Source: Moringa oleifera (taxonomy: Eukaryota > Streptophyta > Magnoliopsida > Brassicales > Moringaceae). From it: a DNA stretch of 64,000 bases. A program made the position numbers and the translations under genes. Each line of letters begins with the position of its first letter. Position 1 is the stretch's first letter. The notes beneath the pieces were generated by a model. The model was not told the DNA's origin. It saw only the letters and a list, made by a program, of their open reading frames with translations, and did no database searches. Where the stretch lies: positions 317,501 to 381,500 of the forward strand of contig JAJFZO010000658.1 of the NCBI GenBank assembly GCA_021397835.1, in the 5' to 3' direction. Below, piece after piece: positions 1-13,072 of this stretch.

Positions 1-445
1 AGAAGAGGAGCTCCCTCTTATAATAAAGCTTAACAGAACTCAGTATATGAGTGGCATAAACAGTACCGGCACCCGAGTTAGCGAAAATGGTAATCAAGAC
101 GTGTTCCTTGATGTTGAAAGGGCCGGGGTTCAGGGTGAACTCCCATCTGGTACCAGCAAAGAAGGGCCGAGTGGGCAGCGTTTTTGCCATAAGGTGTCCA
201 ATGGGCACCACAGCGATCTGGGCTGATATGGAAGATAACATCAAGGGGTTTCTTCTGTACCAGAAGAACTGGTTGACAAAAGAGAGGATGATACATGCAG
301 CAGTGCCCAGAACCCACATTCTGAAAGTGAGGACTGGCATGGCCGGATCATCGGTCTTAGGCACAGTTAAATCCACTTCCTTGATGAGGGTACTTTCTTC
401 TTCAACCTCCACCTCCATGGCCTCGACCTCAGATATCTCACCCAT
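1..445 (-). CDS. Oligopeptide transporter (OPT family), N-terminal exon, partial
   Basis: The reverse strand from an ATG at 445 stays open for 148 codons to the window edge, so only the N-terminus is present. The acidic start ([17 protein letters not shown]) leads into [20 protein letters not shown], a membrane stretch, and then [20 protein letters not shown] and [15 protein letters not shown]. These are hallmark blocks of the plant OPT family of proton-coupled oligopeptide and metal-chelate transporters. OPT proteins usually have about 700-760 residues, so most of the gene lies to the left of position 1. The NPGPFN..KEH block with FANSG marks it as an OPT rather than a yellow-stripe-like transporter. 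It most resembles the OPT1/5/8/9 branch as I remember it; the exact paralogue cannot be settled from this part. Transcription would start somewhere above about 500; I see no decisive promoter. Confidence 0.9.
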   Translation of the reverse strand, partial: MGEISEVEAMEVEVEEESTLIKEVDLTVPKTDDPAMPVLTFRMWVLGTAACIILSFVNQFFWYRRNPLMLSSISAQIAVVPIGHLMAKTLPTRPFFAGTRWEFTLNPGPFNIKEHVLITIFANSGAGTVYATHILSSVKLYYKRELLF

Positions 446-3225
446 CACCCTAATGCTACGTGTATCCTCTATGCGAAGGCAACACAGAAGCAATTAATCA
501 CATATAGGTGAATGTTTGTATATGATATATATGCAAGGCAAATATCAAAGGAACACGATTGACATATATACAGATCTAGACACTAGAAGAAAAGAATCCT
601 TAGCGAAAAGACCCTGATGGTTATATATAGAATTCAAGTGAAGCTGGATGGAGAGTGACATGTAGAATTCTGTGTCGGCTAGCTAGGATTCTGAAAGATT
701 CCACAAAATGGAACGAACCTCCAACTGTGAGCAGATAATATCTTGTTTTGGTTGCATCACAGTTGGCTTTCCAAAAGAGTTTATCCTTTTTTCGTGAAAT
801 GCAGGCTTCCTGTTTCACAAAAATAGGCTGATATATGAAGAGAATGACACACAAGGCTGGGAGATAAGAATCTGTCTGGGTTCAATAACTGAAAACCCAA
901 GATAATATCCAACCTAATCGGATAAAGGGATTAGTGATTAGTGATTTTGAATCTTAAAAATATGTTAATAATTGATCATTTTTGTCAGCACAATTTTAAA
1001 ATTTTAATTCAATAATATTTATCTACAAAAATTTAATCATAATACTTTAAATTTATATATAAAAACATAATTCTTAATTTTACTTTAGTGATCTTTTTTT
1101 CTAAAAAAAAAAAGAACTTAAGTGGATGAAGTTTTTTTTCTAAAACATTAGTTTCTAATTTTTAAATATATATATATATACACATATATATTATTTATTG
1201 TTTAATTTATTCATATGAAAGATTAATATATTTTAATTTGATAATTTTTATTAAAATAGTGTTAAGTTTTATTTAGTGATAAGTTCAATCTTGAAATTAT
1301 GGAGTTTCAAACTACTAACAATTTCTTGTTTAAATTTTAAATTTAACGATAAATTTAATCTCTTACTAGTTTAAACATTTAAATTTTACACTAATAATAA
1401 TTTATAATTCAACTTTTAGTTTGAGTTAACTTTGTTCATGAAGTTGAAATTTTTAAACTTGCTTATTAAATAATTTTGAAGTGATAAGGGGATAAAATGA
1501 TTTGCTAGATCTACCTCCATTTATTTACTTTTACTAATTACAGTATGAAAAAGAAAATGCAAGTAATAAAATATTTGTAAAAAAAAAAAAAAAAGAGGAG
1601 CCTCATTGTTTGACTGATGGCCCTTCTCTTCATTGCATTTTCAGGTTTTGAGTACAGCCCACCTGCTGGCCGTCAGTCAACCAATAATGTCATTATGGAT
1701 CACAACTTGGCCAACCATTTTAAGTACGGCATCACTTCCATCTTTGCTTTTCGTCCAAAGAAGGTATCATCACTTCCATCTTTGCTTTTCGTCCGAAGAA
1801 AGTGCAAACCGCAATGAAACAATTTTTAATTCAATTTAGCAATCATTATTGAAGACAATACAAATATGGTCAAGTTGTCAGAGTAAGATGACAGTTGACA
1901 GTGCCGCATTACATGAAACTCATCCCTATGGCTAAGCTTGCAAAATCTAACATAGCATTCACTTGTTCCATCAGCTCTGTATGACAATTTCAGCTTTACA
2001 AATCCTATCAAGCAAAACACAACTCTGATCCTTCACAATGTCCAAGCATCGCCCCAATTGGCCCATTAGCTGTTTAGACTATGCATTCCAGCCTCCGCAA
2101 CATACAAAACTTAAATACATTCTGGGAATACTTGGGCACCAGAACCATAGATAATTCTCTGCAAAACATCATCTTCAGCCCCAGGAAGAATAACAGCTTC
2201 CCCTGCAATGCATTCGGCAAAGACACAAGACCATTGGCTACTGAGAGGCAAGCCCTGTACACTCATCTGCTGCATAACATTATATATATATATATATATA
2301 TAATTTTTTTTTCTTTATAGATGATATATGATTATTAAATGTTTCATTCCAGGTAAAAGAAAATTTTAAAATCCATCCCCTTAATAACTGTTTGACCCAA
2401 TTGTTAACAAATACTATGAAGGGCAAAAGATGAAGCCAAATCCAGGCCAATAATCTCATTTTCAAATCCTGGTTAAAATCTTCTCAACCACAAGGGCAAT
2501 AAAATGACTGCCTCTGTCAAAGAGAACAGGTCTTTGACTAGTCGACTAGACCCACTCAAACATTGAGGACTCAACCACCAAAATGTTTTAAGTTTTCAGA
2601 AAATGAAATCAGAAATCAGACCAGGTAGCTAATTCCGTTTCTCTTTTTACCCCTCATTCACTACTTCGGCATGGTCAAGAAAGGGAATAGGATCCAAGAA
2701 AAAGAATTTCCAAGAAAAAATTCAAAGTGCATAACAACTTAAGTCTCTTCTATGCACCACACTTTCTTACTACTGTTCTGTCCCAGATCATATATTTTAC
2801 AACAGTGATCATGAGACAAAATCAAGAATACCTTTAACATGTTACAATTAGTAAACCGTATAGGAATATCTAGTCAATCAAGTCTCTCAATTAACTGATA
2901 GCAAATATAGTGCTCCGTCTTCTAACATAAACACGCACTAAAATGTCTAGCAGTTGTCTCACAACTATAGAATGCGTAACTTAAGTTCATCCTAAGGAAA
3001 GCACCCAATGGGAGACTCGCACAATTCACGAAACTGCAGTGTCATATCGTCGTTCATTATCATAATCTCCTCAACTCTCGCAAATCCTACAGAGAATGTT
3101 CATTCCAGGATTTAGAATGACTCAAAGTCGTGTAAAGAAGTTTCTCGTAGAACACCTATCAGCGTTGATTAATTAAATGTCGGCTGGAAAAGAGGGCGTA
3201 TTAATCACCTGCAAAACCGTATAGT
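446..3225. other. Intergenic and 3'-flanking region without a recognised gene
   Basis: From 446 to about 900 is the likely 5' leader and promoter side of the oligopeptide transporter. From about 950 to 1500 the DNA is strongly AT-rich with no coding pattern. From about 1600 to 3225 base composition is more balanced, with short ORFs that resemble nothing I know. The part next to 3225 should hold the 3' UTR of the RRM gene on the minus strand; its end cannot be fixed by eye. An AT microsatellite lies at about 2281-2302 and a 38-bp tandem duplication at 1730-1805. Confidence 0.6.
1730..1805. repeat. 38-bp tandem duplication
   Basis: The segment beginning CATCACTTCCATCTTTGCTT at 1730 is repeated immediately at 1768. 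The two copies differ at a few positions near their ends (AAAGAAGG versus CGAAGAAAG). It lies in unassigned DNA downstream of the RRM gene and is most simply a local replication slippage product. Confidence 0.8.
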
Positions 3226-4956
3226 TCAACGTTTCCCACGATACCCACCACCTGACCTTGCACCAGGATAGCGAGCAAATTGCAACCTTAATTTGACCGA
3301 GTCACGGTCATGCTCATCAAATTTATAACCTGCAAAATTTAGCGTGACTTTTTACGCTGCACAACTGACCACGTTTTCAATGGGAATCAGGAAGTCAGTA
3401 GAGAGACGCTACAAGCCTTGCATACCTCAAGTACACAACCCAAAGTTCACCTTTAAAACGTTAAATAAATCTGGAAATCTAATGCGCATACTGAATCCAC
3501 CAATCATTTCTTAGTGGGACAATGGATAACCCAAGAAGGGAATGGGACAAGAAGCAGGCAACCTACCCTAAATAAGTTTACTAGCTAGCTATCTGGTTCC
3601 TTCTTAATGCACATAGAGAAATGCAGAAGTATCTGACACTAAATTTTAAAAATGAAGAAGACACTTGCATTGCATCCTTAAAGTCATCCCAAGGCTAAGT
3701 GGCAATTATAGCTCCCCAGTCAACCTGAGAAGATATTATCACCTGCTTAAAGCTGCTCCAGCCTCGTAAGGCAATCCACCCTTGCGATGGCACCTTGAGC
3801 ACTTGTAAACCAACCGCTCAAGCTTTGGTTACTATGTTGCTTCAACATGACAGAGGTGAGAAGTAGAGAAGAACAAATGAAGATATCAATAGCATTCGTA
3901 TGGAACCCTATAAAACTTGATAATTACACACAACCAGGTATGTGTACTCAGCAAATCTATCTAGCCAGCCAATCAGGTTGATTAAGCGAAAAATTAATGA
4001 AAGTTGTTGCAGTCCAGTGAAGCATAAGTAGGCCAGGCCATTAGGGTATAACACACTAAGGCAGGATTTAAGTCCTAAGAATTGGTTTGCCTATCCAGCA
4101 GCTGAATTATACAGCTGACATATGATGTCTGAAACTATTTACGCAGAAAATTTTAACTGAAATAACAGGAAGAAGTACTGGACTAAAGAAAGGCTGTGTG
4201 TGAAACATCAAATAACACAATTGCGAACTAGAACATATGGGCACCAGCACTCTTGTTCACCTTTTTAACTACCAAATTGTCAAGAGATATGGGCCATTAA
4301 TCTTACACAAAAGTCTTTTGGAATTGTAAAACTAAGGAAATAACTCAAAGCCTACAAGGTTTCCAAATGCAAAAAACAGGAAGATTAACTCATTTTCCAG
4401 GGGATTGTATGCATCATTTTGTTTTAATAAAATCTTTTTTGCCAAGACCTTAACCATATGGGATGAGATGTAGCAAATCAATGCTTCTATCCTTTGGAAC
4501 ACTCAAAATTTTTTCTTCAAAATTTCTTCCTAAGATTGAAAGTGACACCTACTCCAACACCATCATGTGGTCAATTTAGAATCTCTTTCCAGGTTCTAAA
4601 TTTTATTCCCTCAAAAGACAAGCACAACACTCGAATGAAACAAAAATGTTCATAACAAGCTTCGGAAAGAACACTAAATTGATTGCTGAATTCTCTCTTT
4701 TATCTTGAAACCATCTAAGCACTGTGTAAATAATATGATCGCCCTATGGGTTACATCTTCAAAGGACTTTCATTATTTGTCATGATTGTTGATACACCCT
4801 GCTCCTTGCTCATGTACATGCGTACCACACACAAGATAAACAGACCATACTCCTGTAAAGATTCTTCACAAATCTACCAATGTCATTGTTTCCTTTCTCA
4901 TCACTTGAAAAAAAAACAAAAATTCCTATACATCTCTTTGTGCCTCTGTGTGTGTG

Positions 4957-5006
<50 letters not shown>

Positions 5007-7620
5007 CCTCTACCAACCACATAAAAGACAGTCAAAAAGAGGAAGTTTCTTTACCAAAAACATCTTGAAACCTAGATTTCTACAAGGGAAAAATGAATTT
5101 GCACATCAAGCTCACCTTGTAAAGCATCCATGGCAGTGGCTGCATGGGCAGGACTTACAAAATCAACAAAACAAAGTATCAGCGGATCTCCACCAGCCTG
5201 CAGGAGTTACGAATCCATTATAGTACCAGATATTAATTTCGGACTTGGGAAAGAGAAAAAAGAAATCAGCTGGTTGGGTGGGGTGGGAGAGAGGAGGGGA
5301 GGGGGTTGGATAGCCAAAAGAAGCTTAAACTTACATGTCTTGATTCCTTGCTTACAAGTCTTACTTCTTTGTAGCCAACAAACGGACGGAAGATGTCTTT
5401 GGACCCAAGTTAAGGGACAAAACTCAAAAAGAAGATACAAGGATCCAATACGGTAGCAAAATGAAAGGATACGAGCTACTTCCCTTCGTGTGCAATCAGA
5501 GGGTAAGCCCTCCACAAATAGGGTACTTGACGCATCAGGAGGAAGAGGAACCTCTTGCCTTCCACTTCCAATTCCCAAAGACCGGTCTTTCACCACTGGT
5601 TCCACACTTCCAATACCCCCCATTCGTGCATCATCTAAAGAACGACTAGATAATCCTCCACTCGTGGATCTACCAGACTGTCCAGCACTGTACGATAAAA
5701 TTTGCTGAAACATGATTTGATCCATTAGCTATAATCATATGATAACAGCCAGAATGACAAAGTGGTAATAAGAATGAATACCGTGCTCCGCAGATAGCGA
5801 TCGTAGGATGCTCCAATGGAGTCACTATCTCTCATTCCACGGAGAGCTCCTCGGTCATCATCACGGGAATAATAGCTGGGCAGCTCGTGATCACTGTGAA
5901 TATCTATGAGATGAAGCACATACTTTCACTAACACAGCCATTAAGGAAACAAGAAGAAGCAACAAGTAACACCAATGATGTACAGGCAGAAATCAAACAG
6001 CTACAGCAAAGTTTATAATTTCATCCAGTTCACTGCTCCAAGCATCCATTTCCAAAACCTAGTTACAAATTAGCACATTGGTTGTACATCAAGATACCAA
6101 TCATAATGGATAAAGAATTGATCAAATTAAGTGACACCATTCTTATGTTTAACACATAAAGATGGTTTACAATTTTCATGAGCATACCCAGACAAAGCTC
6201 TAGTACATCAAACTGACTGGTTCCATAAGATTTTACAGGAGAAAGATCCTAAGTTATTTCAAAAGGCTACATCAGTAATCACTTTATGGGAGTTCTAATT
6301 GAAGATATTGAATAAAGCGACGCTATAAATTAAACGAAAACAAAGCATGTTATAGGAGCTGCAAAATCCACTATAAATTTAGAAGCCTGCCACTATGTTG
6401 TAACCTAGATTAATCATAAATAAATAACTGATCTCCAAACCAATACATATTTAAAAGATATTTCATATTAAAGAAAGGAATGAACAAAAAAAAGGCCATA
6501 ACTAGAAGCAATTATTGACAAATGTAACCATCAGTTGCCCCTGTCAATCGACATTGGTGAAATATCAGTTCATCCAAAATAAAAGATTCATACAGATAAC
6601 CACAACCACATGCGAAGACTCAAATCCAGAATCGTATAAAGCCAAACCTTGGCCTTCCAGAAAAGACAACAGAAATGACTGAGCGGCCAAGACCGGCCAA
6701 GACACAGTCCAAAAAAATTGAATTCATTTTATGGCAATTTAACTACATTTAGAACATCAGAAATCCAGTGGTCAAAAATACCCAACATATAGCTAGAAAT
6801 AATAGAGCCCCCATGGGGCCCACTGACTAATTAATGGCTTTCTAATATTCATAAGATTCATATGTTCCTAATTTAGTTTGTTTCTACTCAAAAAAATATG
6901 TTCCTAATTTAGATACTAATACAACATGCTACCAAAATCAAATGTAACCAAAACCATTAAGCATCAAACATGGCAACCAAGCTCAAGATTTCTTAAGATG
7001 AAGCTAGATTATTAGCACCTAAAGATGAAGTCCATGTTTTACACAGGAGACACACAGACAGACTTATACCAGAATCATCAAACAAAAGGAATGCAGTAAT
7101 ATCATATCACTCACTTGATTAATTTTCAATTTAAGCAAACAATTCCCAATATAACTTTCAAATGTCAAGCAGATAGTCAGTATAACTGCTGAATAGTTGA
7201 TGGCCTTTCAGAAATATCATTTTTGATAATACTCATTCGTTTAAGGCAAAATTAGAAGTAAAGGACAAAGTTTTATTCAACTCAATTCATATGCAGATAA
7301 CACAGAAACCTTCAAATTATAGAACTAAAAAGACAACTGAAGGTTTATTTAGTTGCTTAAGGAAAATCAAGACAGAGCACAAGAGAATAAACATGAATTT
7401 GATAGCAAGAAAACAAAACCCAAAAGCAAAAGGTAAAAAAGAAGACAACCCTAATTTTGAGCAGAGGAATGCGAGAAGGTCATGCTTAATTAAGCATGAA
7501 AAAGTGAAAAACGAAGAGTAAGTTACCATAGTCTGAGCGTGGGCGTTTTCCAATGAGAGTAGAGATCGAAGACGCGGACTGTTGCCTCGAGTCCCCATAC
7601 CTCCAATAAGCATCCGCCAT
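3226..7620 (-). CDS. Single-RRM RNA-binding protein (plant nuclear-speckle type)
   Basis: Six coding exons on the minus strand: 7527-7620, 5782-5903, 5473-5704, 5335-5396, 5116-5197 and 3226-3329. All junctions are GT-AG, phases match, and the joined frame is 696 nt (231 residues). The N-terminus MADAYWRYGDSRQ and the later block ASYDRYLRST are typical of a small plant family of RNA-binding proteins; the role in RNA processing is inferred from the family. One RRM follows: RNP2-like TLFVEGLP, then FRPFVGYKEVRLV, RNP1-like LILCFVDFVSPAHAATAMDA, and the end LRLQFARYPGARSGGG. The protein ends in a short Gly/Arg tail (GGGYRGKR). The RRM is split over four exons, and the last intron is long (3330-5115) and carries a GT/GA microsatellite. 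The start at 7620 is the first in-frame ATG and matches the family start. Confidence 0.88.
4947..5002. repeat. Compound (GT)n(GA)n microsatellite in the last intron of the RRM gene
   Basis: An interrupted GT run turns directly into an uninterrupted GA run of about 15 units. It lies in the 1.8-kb intron between coding exons 5 and 6 of the RRM gene. Short ORFs across it are low-complexity artefacts. Confidence 0.9.
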
Positions 7621-9586
7621 GTTTGACTGAAGAGCGAGGAAAGAATAATAACAAGAACAACAAGGAGAAGATTAGGCGATACTGAGGGTTATGTCCGTAA
7701 TATGCGAATTAAAGTTGAGTGAAGAGCGAACACGTTAGATTCCTCTTCCCGGGGGAAGTAAAGCGTGGATGTCAAGACACAGGCTCAAACGTGGTTAAAA
7801 GTTAAAACTGCTGATATTACTTGGTTGCTCTTCCTTTTTTTTTTTTTTTTTTTTTTAATTTTAGATAAATATTATTTAAAATTTAAAATTTTATTTTTAA
7901 TTAAATTTTTATTTTAAAAAATATTCAAATAAAATTTAATATTTTAATTTTATTAAAATAAAATTTTATTTAAAAATTAAATATTAAAAATATCTAAATT
8001 AAAGATATTTTATAATAAATTTTAATTTATAATTTTTAATAGATGTAATAAAATATTTATGTTATCATCGAAAAAAATTTAAAATTTTTTTAAGTACTAA
8101 AAATTATGTTTCTTAAAAAATATATCATCAAAAATTCAAAAAATTATTAAAAGATAGTTAATTAGTTAAAAAAATTTAAATTTAAAAAATTAAACAAAAT
8201 AAAGTATAAATTTTATTTGAAAATTTTTTAATTATTTTTAATAACAAAAAAATATTAATTTTTTTATAATTATTTTAAATTAAAGTTTAATTTAGATAAA
8301 ATTAATAAATCAGAATCTATTTGAATGTATTTTTAAAATTAGTGTTTAATTGAAGAAAGAGAGTTAAACTTAGAGTTTTAAATTATATTTACTTTTTTAA
8401 TTTTAAGTAAATATTAAAAAATAAATTAAATTTTTATTGAACAAATTTTAGTTTAAAATTCTTCATTTGCATTATAAAATTTTAATAAAATTTTAGTATT
8501 AAAAACATTCTGAAATTTGTTTGTGATCTTAATTTTTTTTAAAATATAAAATATTTAAAATTAAAATTTTTTATATAAATTTTTTAATTTAAATAATATT
8601 AAAAAATTTAAAAACATTATTTTAAATTTTAAATTTCTTATTCTCGTAAATCAAATATTACTTCTAAAATTTTTTTAAAGAATTTTATTTAGATTAAATA
8701 TTAATAAAATTAATTATTAAAAATAATAATATTTTCTCTTTGAAATATTTAAAAATTATTAAAATAAATTTTATACTTTATTTTAATTTTTCGATTTAAA
8801 TAATTTTTGATTACTTATGAATTTTATAATATAAAATTTTAAAAAATATTTTAAGTATTTAAAAAATTTTAATTTTTTTGATAATAGCTAAAATATTTTT
8901 TTAGATCGGTGAAAGATTTTAAATCATAATTTGTTATAAAATATTTTTTATTTAAATATTTTAGTTTTTTAATAAGGTTGAATTTCAATTAAATTGATAT
9001 ATGAAAATTTGTTTGAAGGTATTTTAAATTAAAATTTGATTGAAAAAAAAGCAAAATTTATGATTTAAATAATATTTGTCAAAATTTAATTCCATATTAT
9101 TTTGCTTTTGATTTTTTATTTTTATGTTGAATAAATTTTGGAGTAATATTTTAAGTGTCATTTTGATACATATTGATATTGGTTTCAGAGTTTTTGCTAA
9201 AAGTAACAGTAATAATATATGGAGTGGATCAAACAATTCATGACTACTTATTTTAAACTAATGTGATATTCACATAATCAATTTTAATTAATTACTAATC
9301 AAAAAACAGAAATTCCTCTCATAAAAAATGAAGTAAAACAGATAAGAGTTTCTCTTTAAAAACAAAGACTGAAGACCAAGAGACTAGAAGACATTTTTAA
9401 GTACAGTGTTGCACTGTTGATGGCTACACATTTTTGTCCTTTATGTTGTCTCCACTCATTTTTGCTTGCTGGCCAAGCTATGTTTCCTTTAAATATGTGA
9501 TAAGTTCCATGCTTCTGTATTTTCCATTCCTACTGTTTCTTTTCTCTTCAGGACGGAACTCATCAGCGTTCTTGCTTACAGAAACA
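7621..9586. other. Divergent intergenic region between the RRM gene and the first Yippee gene
   Basis: The first roughly 200 bases hold the leader and promoter of the RRM gene (minus strand). A poly-T tract at about 7835-7856 marks the edge of a very AT-rich stretch to about 9110, described separately as an inverted repeat. From about 9250 to 9586 composition returns toward normal; this is the upstream region of the Yippee gene. A CTCTTCAG acceptor-like site at about 9543-9550 hints at an intron in its 5' leader. Confidence 0.6.
7855..9110. mobile_element. Long imperfect AT-rich inverted repeat (possible foldback or MITE-like remnant)
   Basis: Reverse-complementing the left half (about 7855-8345) gives a sequence that aligns collinearly with the right half (about 8660-9110). 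Three pairs seen directly: 7857-7877 with 9067-9087; 8061-8091 with 8861-8888; 8196-8215 with 8768-8786. All three give a centre of symmetry near 8475-8490, which chance matching of AT-rich DNA would not easily produce. Arms are about 450-490 bp with many mismatches and small indels. No transposase ORF or clear target-site duplication was found, so the element class is inference. Confidence 0.5.
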
Positions 9587-9978
9587 ATGGAGGAGACGGA
9601 TAGGCATCCCTTCTACAGCTGCAGAAACTGCCGGAATCCGCTTGCCTTCGGGGAAGATCTTCTGTCCAAAGCCTTCTGGGTGACTAGTTAACACCTTTGT
9701 TTCTCTTCCCAGTTTTATGTTGAACTGTGTCTGATGGGTTGGGTTTCTGTCAGGCAAAATCAGGGCGGGCGTTTATGTTCTCTCACGTCATGAACGTAGT
9801 GATTGGGCCGAGGCAAGACAAGCAGCTGATTACGGGTCGCTTCTCTATTGCTGATATCTTCTGCAGCAAATGTGGGGAGGAGTTGGGCTGGAAGTACCTA
9901 CAAGCTTATGACGTGGCACAAAGGTACAAAGAGGGCAAGTTCATAGTCGAGAAATTGAAGATCATCCCAGAAAACTGA
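9587..9978 (+). CDS. Yippee-like zinc-binding protein, copy 1
   Basis: Two exons, 9587-9679 and 9754-9978, with intron GTGACT...CAG, encode 105 residues, the usual Yippee length. The Yippee fold binds one zinc through two CxxC pairs, both present: [12 protein letters not shown] near the N-terminus and [13 protein letters not shown] in the C-terminal half. Between them lies [20 protein letters not shown], the most conserved family block. The C-terminus [14 protein letters not shown] is also typical. Yippee proteins are small eukaryotic proteins related to the CULT/cereblon fold; the function of plant members is largely unknown. The residue just before the splice junction is Trp here and Gln in the downstream paralogue. 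The ATG at 9587 is the natural start by comparison with the neighbour. Confidence 0.93.
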
Positions 9979-12419
9979 TTTAAATTCTTTGTTGGTTTGT
10001 TTTTGTGTTAAATTTTAAAATGAATAACAATTTTGATAAAATAAATAATTAAAATATATTAAACACAAAACACATCAACAAAGGATTTTATCTTTATTGA
10101 CCTTATCTGATCCTTTTTATCGCTATGTATTATTTTGGGATCTTGTATTGAAGTGTGTAGCATAAGTTTTATCATATCGATTTTGATGCGAAGCTCAATA
10201 ATTCAAGGCAAAGATGGAGACTTTTGGGTCCCAATCTGGGCCCTTAGACAAGAGCGCGGTCATTTCTATCACATTTTTCTATTGCACTTTCTCCATTTCT
10301 TTGTAGTCGATGGGGATCATGACTATGTGTGATCACCAAAATGGAAACGGAATATAATTAACAGTGATTAATCATGTCAGGAGAAAGATTTTAAACCAAC
10401 CAAGATAAAATTAACATTACATTAAAAATATTTTTAAGGCAAATATACAAAATAAATTTTATAGTATTTTTTAATTTAAAATTTGAGTTTCAATTTGATT
10501 TATTTTTTGTCAAAAATATTAGTTTAATTTAAATTGTTTTTGGTTTAAATTAATTATAAAATTTTAAAATATTTTTGTAAGTATAATTTTCTTTAAAAAA
10601 TATTTTCAATATTCAAAGAATTTTGAAAATTTTTTTATTGCAGTAATGTGATTTTTTTTTATATTTATGTAAAAATTTCAAATCAAAATTTATTATGCAA
10701 GACCTTTAATTTAAATTTATTTTATTTTTTGATAAAATTTAAATAAAATTAAATTAATAAATTTAATATAAAATTTAAATTTAAATTTATATTTATATCA
10801 AAAATATATGTAATTAAATTTTTTTTTATATTTATCCAATGATTTATTATCAATTCTTTGAATTTATCTTCATTTAATATATTAATATGCAAAACATACA
10901 ATATACAGTTCCTTAATTTTTAAGCATGCAACCGAGGATCTATCTTTTACATAATGTCTCAAAAGAAGATGCCGTCTCTCTATCCCAAATTGTGACGGAG
11001 AGTCCCACGCGCACGTGATTCGTCTCCACTGCATGAAAAGTAAACTGTTTACATCCCTCACGGCTCTCTCGGCTGGGCCCATCGGAAACCCCAATGCAAT
11101 GGCGCGTTGGTTTGCACTACGTCACTGTTGGATTCACGATGGTTTCCTATTGAAACTTAAACACTACCCAAAGGGGAAAAAAAAAGAAAATCCGTCTCTT
11201 CCCTCCATAAATTTGTTGGTGGAGAAATTTAAAATGCAGTTATGGTGTCTATTAATTTTGAATTTCTTTAAAAAATCATATATATATATATATTAAATTT
11301 AAATATATGAAATAAAATAATTATGTTTTAAATTTAATTTAACTTAATATTAGAGATAAATTTAAATATTTTATATAATTTTAAATACATCTATTAATTA
11401 TCATTATAAAATTTTTGAATTTTTTAATATTGATATGATTGAAAATTTAGAAAATTAATTTTTTTTGTAAAATTTAAAAAATGAACTCGAAACAAATTGT
11501 AAATTTTTAAAAATAATTCTTAAGCATTAACTACCAATACTTAATGAATGAAATTTAAAATGCATATAATTTATATTTTATTAGATTTATGTATTAATTT
11601 TTAAAATAAAAATATTGTTATGATTTATTATATTAATAAAAACGCTAAATAAAATGTATCTTTTAATTATCTGTTTAGTTGAATTACTGCTTATTAGTAT
11701 TTGTTTAAAAATAAGTAACTACAAAAAAAAAAAAAAAAAGAAATATCCAAATCCTTGACCAGTAATAATCTCAGTGGATTGCACAAGGTGAATTCAAAAG
11801 TCACAAAGGTGGATTTAATTTTTTGATTATCTTAAAAGTGGCAGGTAATCTACGAAAATTCTGAATTTTATCCTTCAAGCAAAGAATCTTTTAAATTGAT
11901 TGCACTGATGACTTCATGTTTCAAGAATTTACAGGTCAGATACCTATCCATTTCCGTTATAATATTTCCTTGCCTATTTCACCAAACTTCCTTCAGATCG
12001 GTTTATTTGATTTTTATTTTATTATTAGTTGTTTGTTTTTTAAGCTATTGTTCTTTGTTATTCTTGAAGGCTGAAGCTCAGACCGTCTCAATCACTCACT
12101 TCTCAGTTGTTTGTTCAAGCTGTTAAGTATCTTATGTGGAATCTTTAATTCTGACTTGTAATCCACTTTGTTCCAATCTTGCACGCTATCTCCGTTTCTT
12201 ATTTTCATCTTTTTCTCGCAGACTGTCGGTCCGTCACTGGAATCGTAGCAGGTGAGGACTTTTACAATCTCTTCTCTTCCCTTTGATCATGTTCCAAACC
12301 TCATTAACCCGCACTGTTGATCGGGTTTCTAGTTTTCACCCATCAAAATTTCGATTACTGCGACTTGGTTTCCTCTTACTTTGTGTGTGCGTTTCTGCTG
12401 GCAGCAAAATTGTAGAAGA
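9979..12419. other. Region between the two Yippee genes
   Basis: The first few hundred bases contain the 3' UTR of the upstream Yippee gene. Very AT-rich DNA without coding pattern occupies about 10400-10880 and 11250-11740. A G-box-like CACGTG sits in the short GC-richer island at 11010-11170. From about 11900 onward composition suggests the 5' leader of the second Yippee gene, including a spliced leader exon ending at 12251 (CAG|GTGAGG) and an acceptor at 12404 (TGGCAG). Confidence 0.5.
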
Positions 12420-13072
12420 ATGGCTGAATTGGTGGGTCCGCGCTTGTACAGCTGCTGGAATTGTCGAAATCATGTTTCTCTTCACGATGACATAGTTTCC
12501 AAGCTTTTTCAGGTGCTTCGTTTTTAATCTTATGATCATAGTTACTGGTTCTCTGTCTGTTGCTTTTAGATTTGTCAATTGATCATTAGATGAGAAAAGG
12601 TTCACAAATAAAGAAAACCAGATAGTTTACACTGAAACCCTTCATCGTCTTCTTACATTACTAATGAAATTAACTGAAATTGAATTTACATGATTATAAT
12701 CTACTTTTGCTGGCTTGGTTTTATCACTGCATTTGATGTGCTTTCCCATCAGCATATCAAATATGTAACTTAAAATCAGGTTTTCACTGTGACGAGCTCA
12801 AGACAGACCCTTCCAACCATTAGTTTCTGTAATTTTGTTATTAGGGAAGAACTGGCCGTGCTTTTCTGTTCGCCCACGCAATGAATATTGTTGTAGGGCC
12901 TAAAGAAGACAGGCATCTCTTAACTGGTCTCCACACTGTTGCTGATGTCTACTGCGCTGATTGCCGGGAGGTGTTAGGCTGGAAGTATGAGCGAGCTTAT
13001 GAAGCATCGCAGAAGTACAAAGAAGGGAAGTTCATACTTGAGAAGGCAAAGATTGTTAAGGAAAATTGGTAG
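12420..13072 (+). CDS. Yippee-like zinc-binding protein, copy 2
   Basis: Two exons, 12420-12512 and 12845-13072, encode 106 residues. First exon length (93 nt), intron position and intron phase are identical to the Yippee gene 2.4 kb upstream, so the two form a direct tandem pair. Zinc-binding CxxC pairs are [11 protein letters not shown] and [13 protein letters not shown]. The core [20 protein letters not shown] and the tail [14 protein letters not shown] match the family. First-exon sequence has diverged more than the second exon, so this is not a very recent duplication. A small intron in the 5' leader (about 12252-12404) is suggested by CAG|GTGAGG and TGGCAG. Biochemical function is unknown. 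Confidence 0.93.

Noticed and set aside
87..497. 136-codon plus-strand ORF
   Set aside because: It is the antisense shadow of the oligopeptide transporter exon.
4746..5068. ORFs with RERERE or SLSLSL runs
   Set aside because: Translations of the GT/GA microsatellite in the RRM gene intron.
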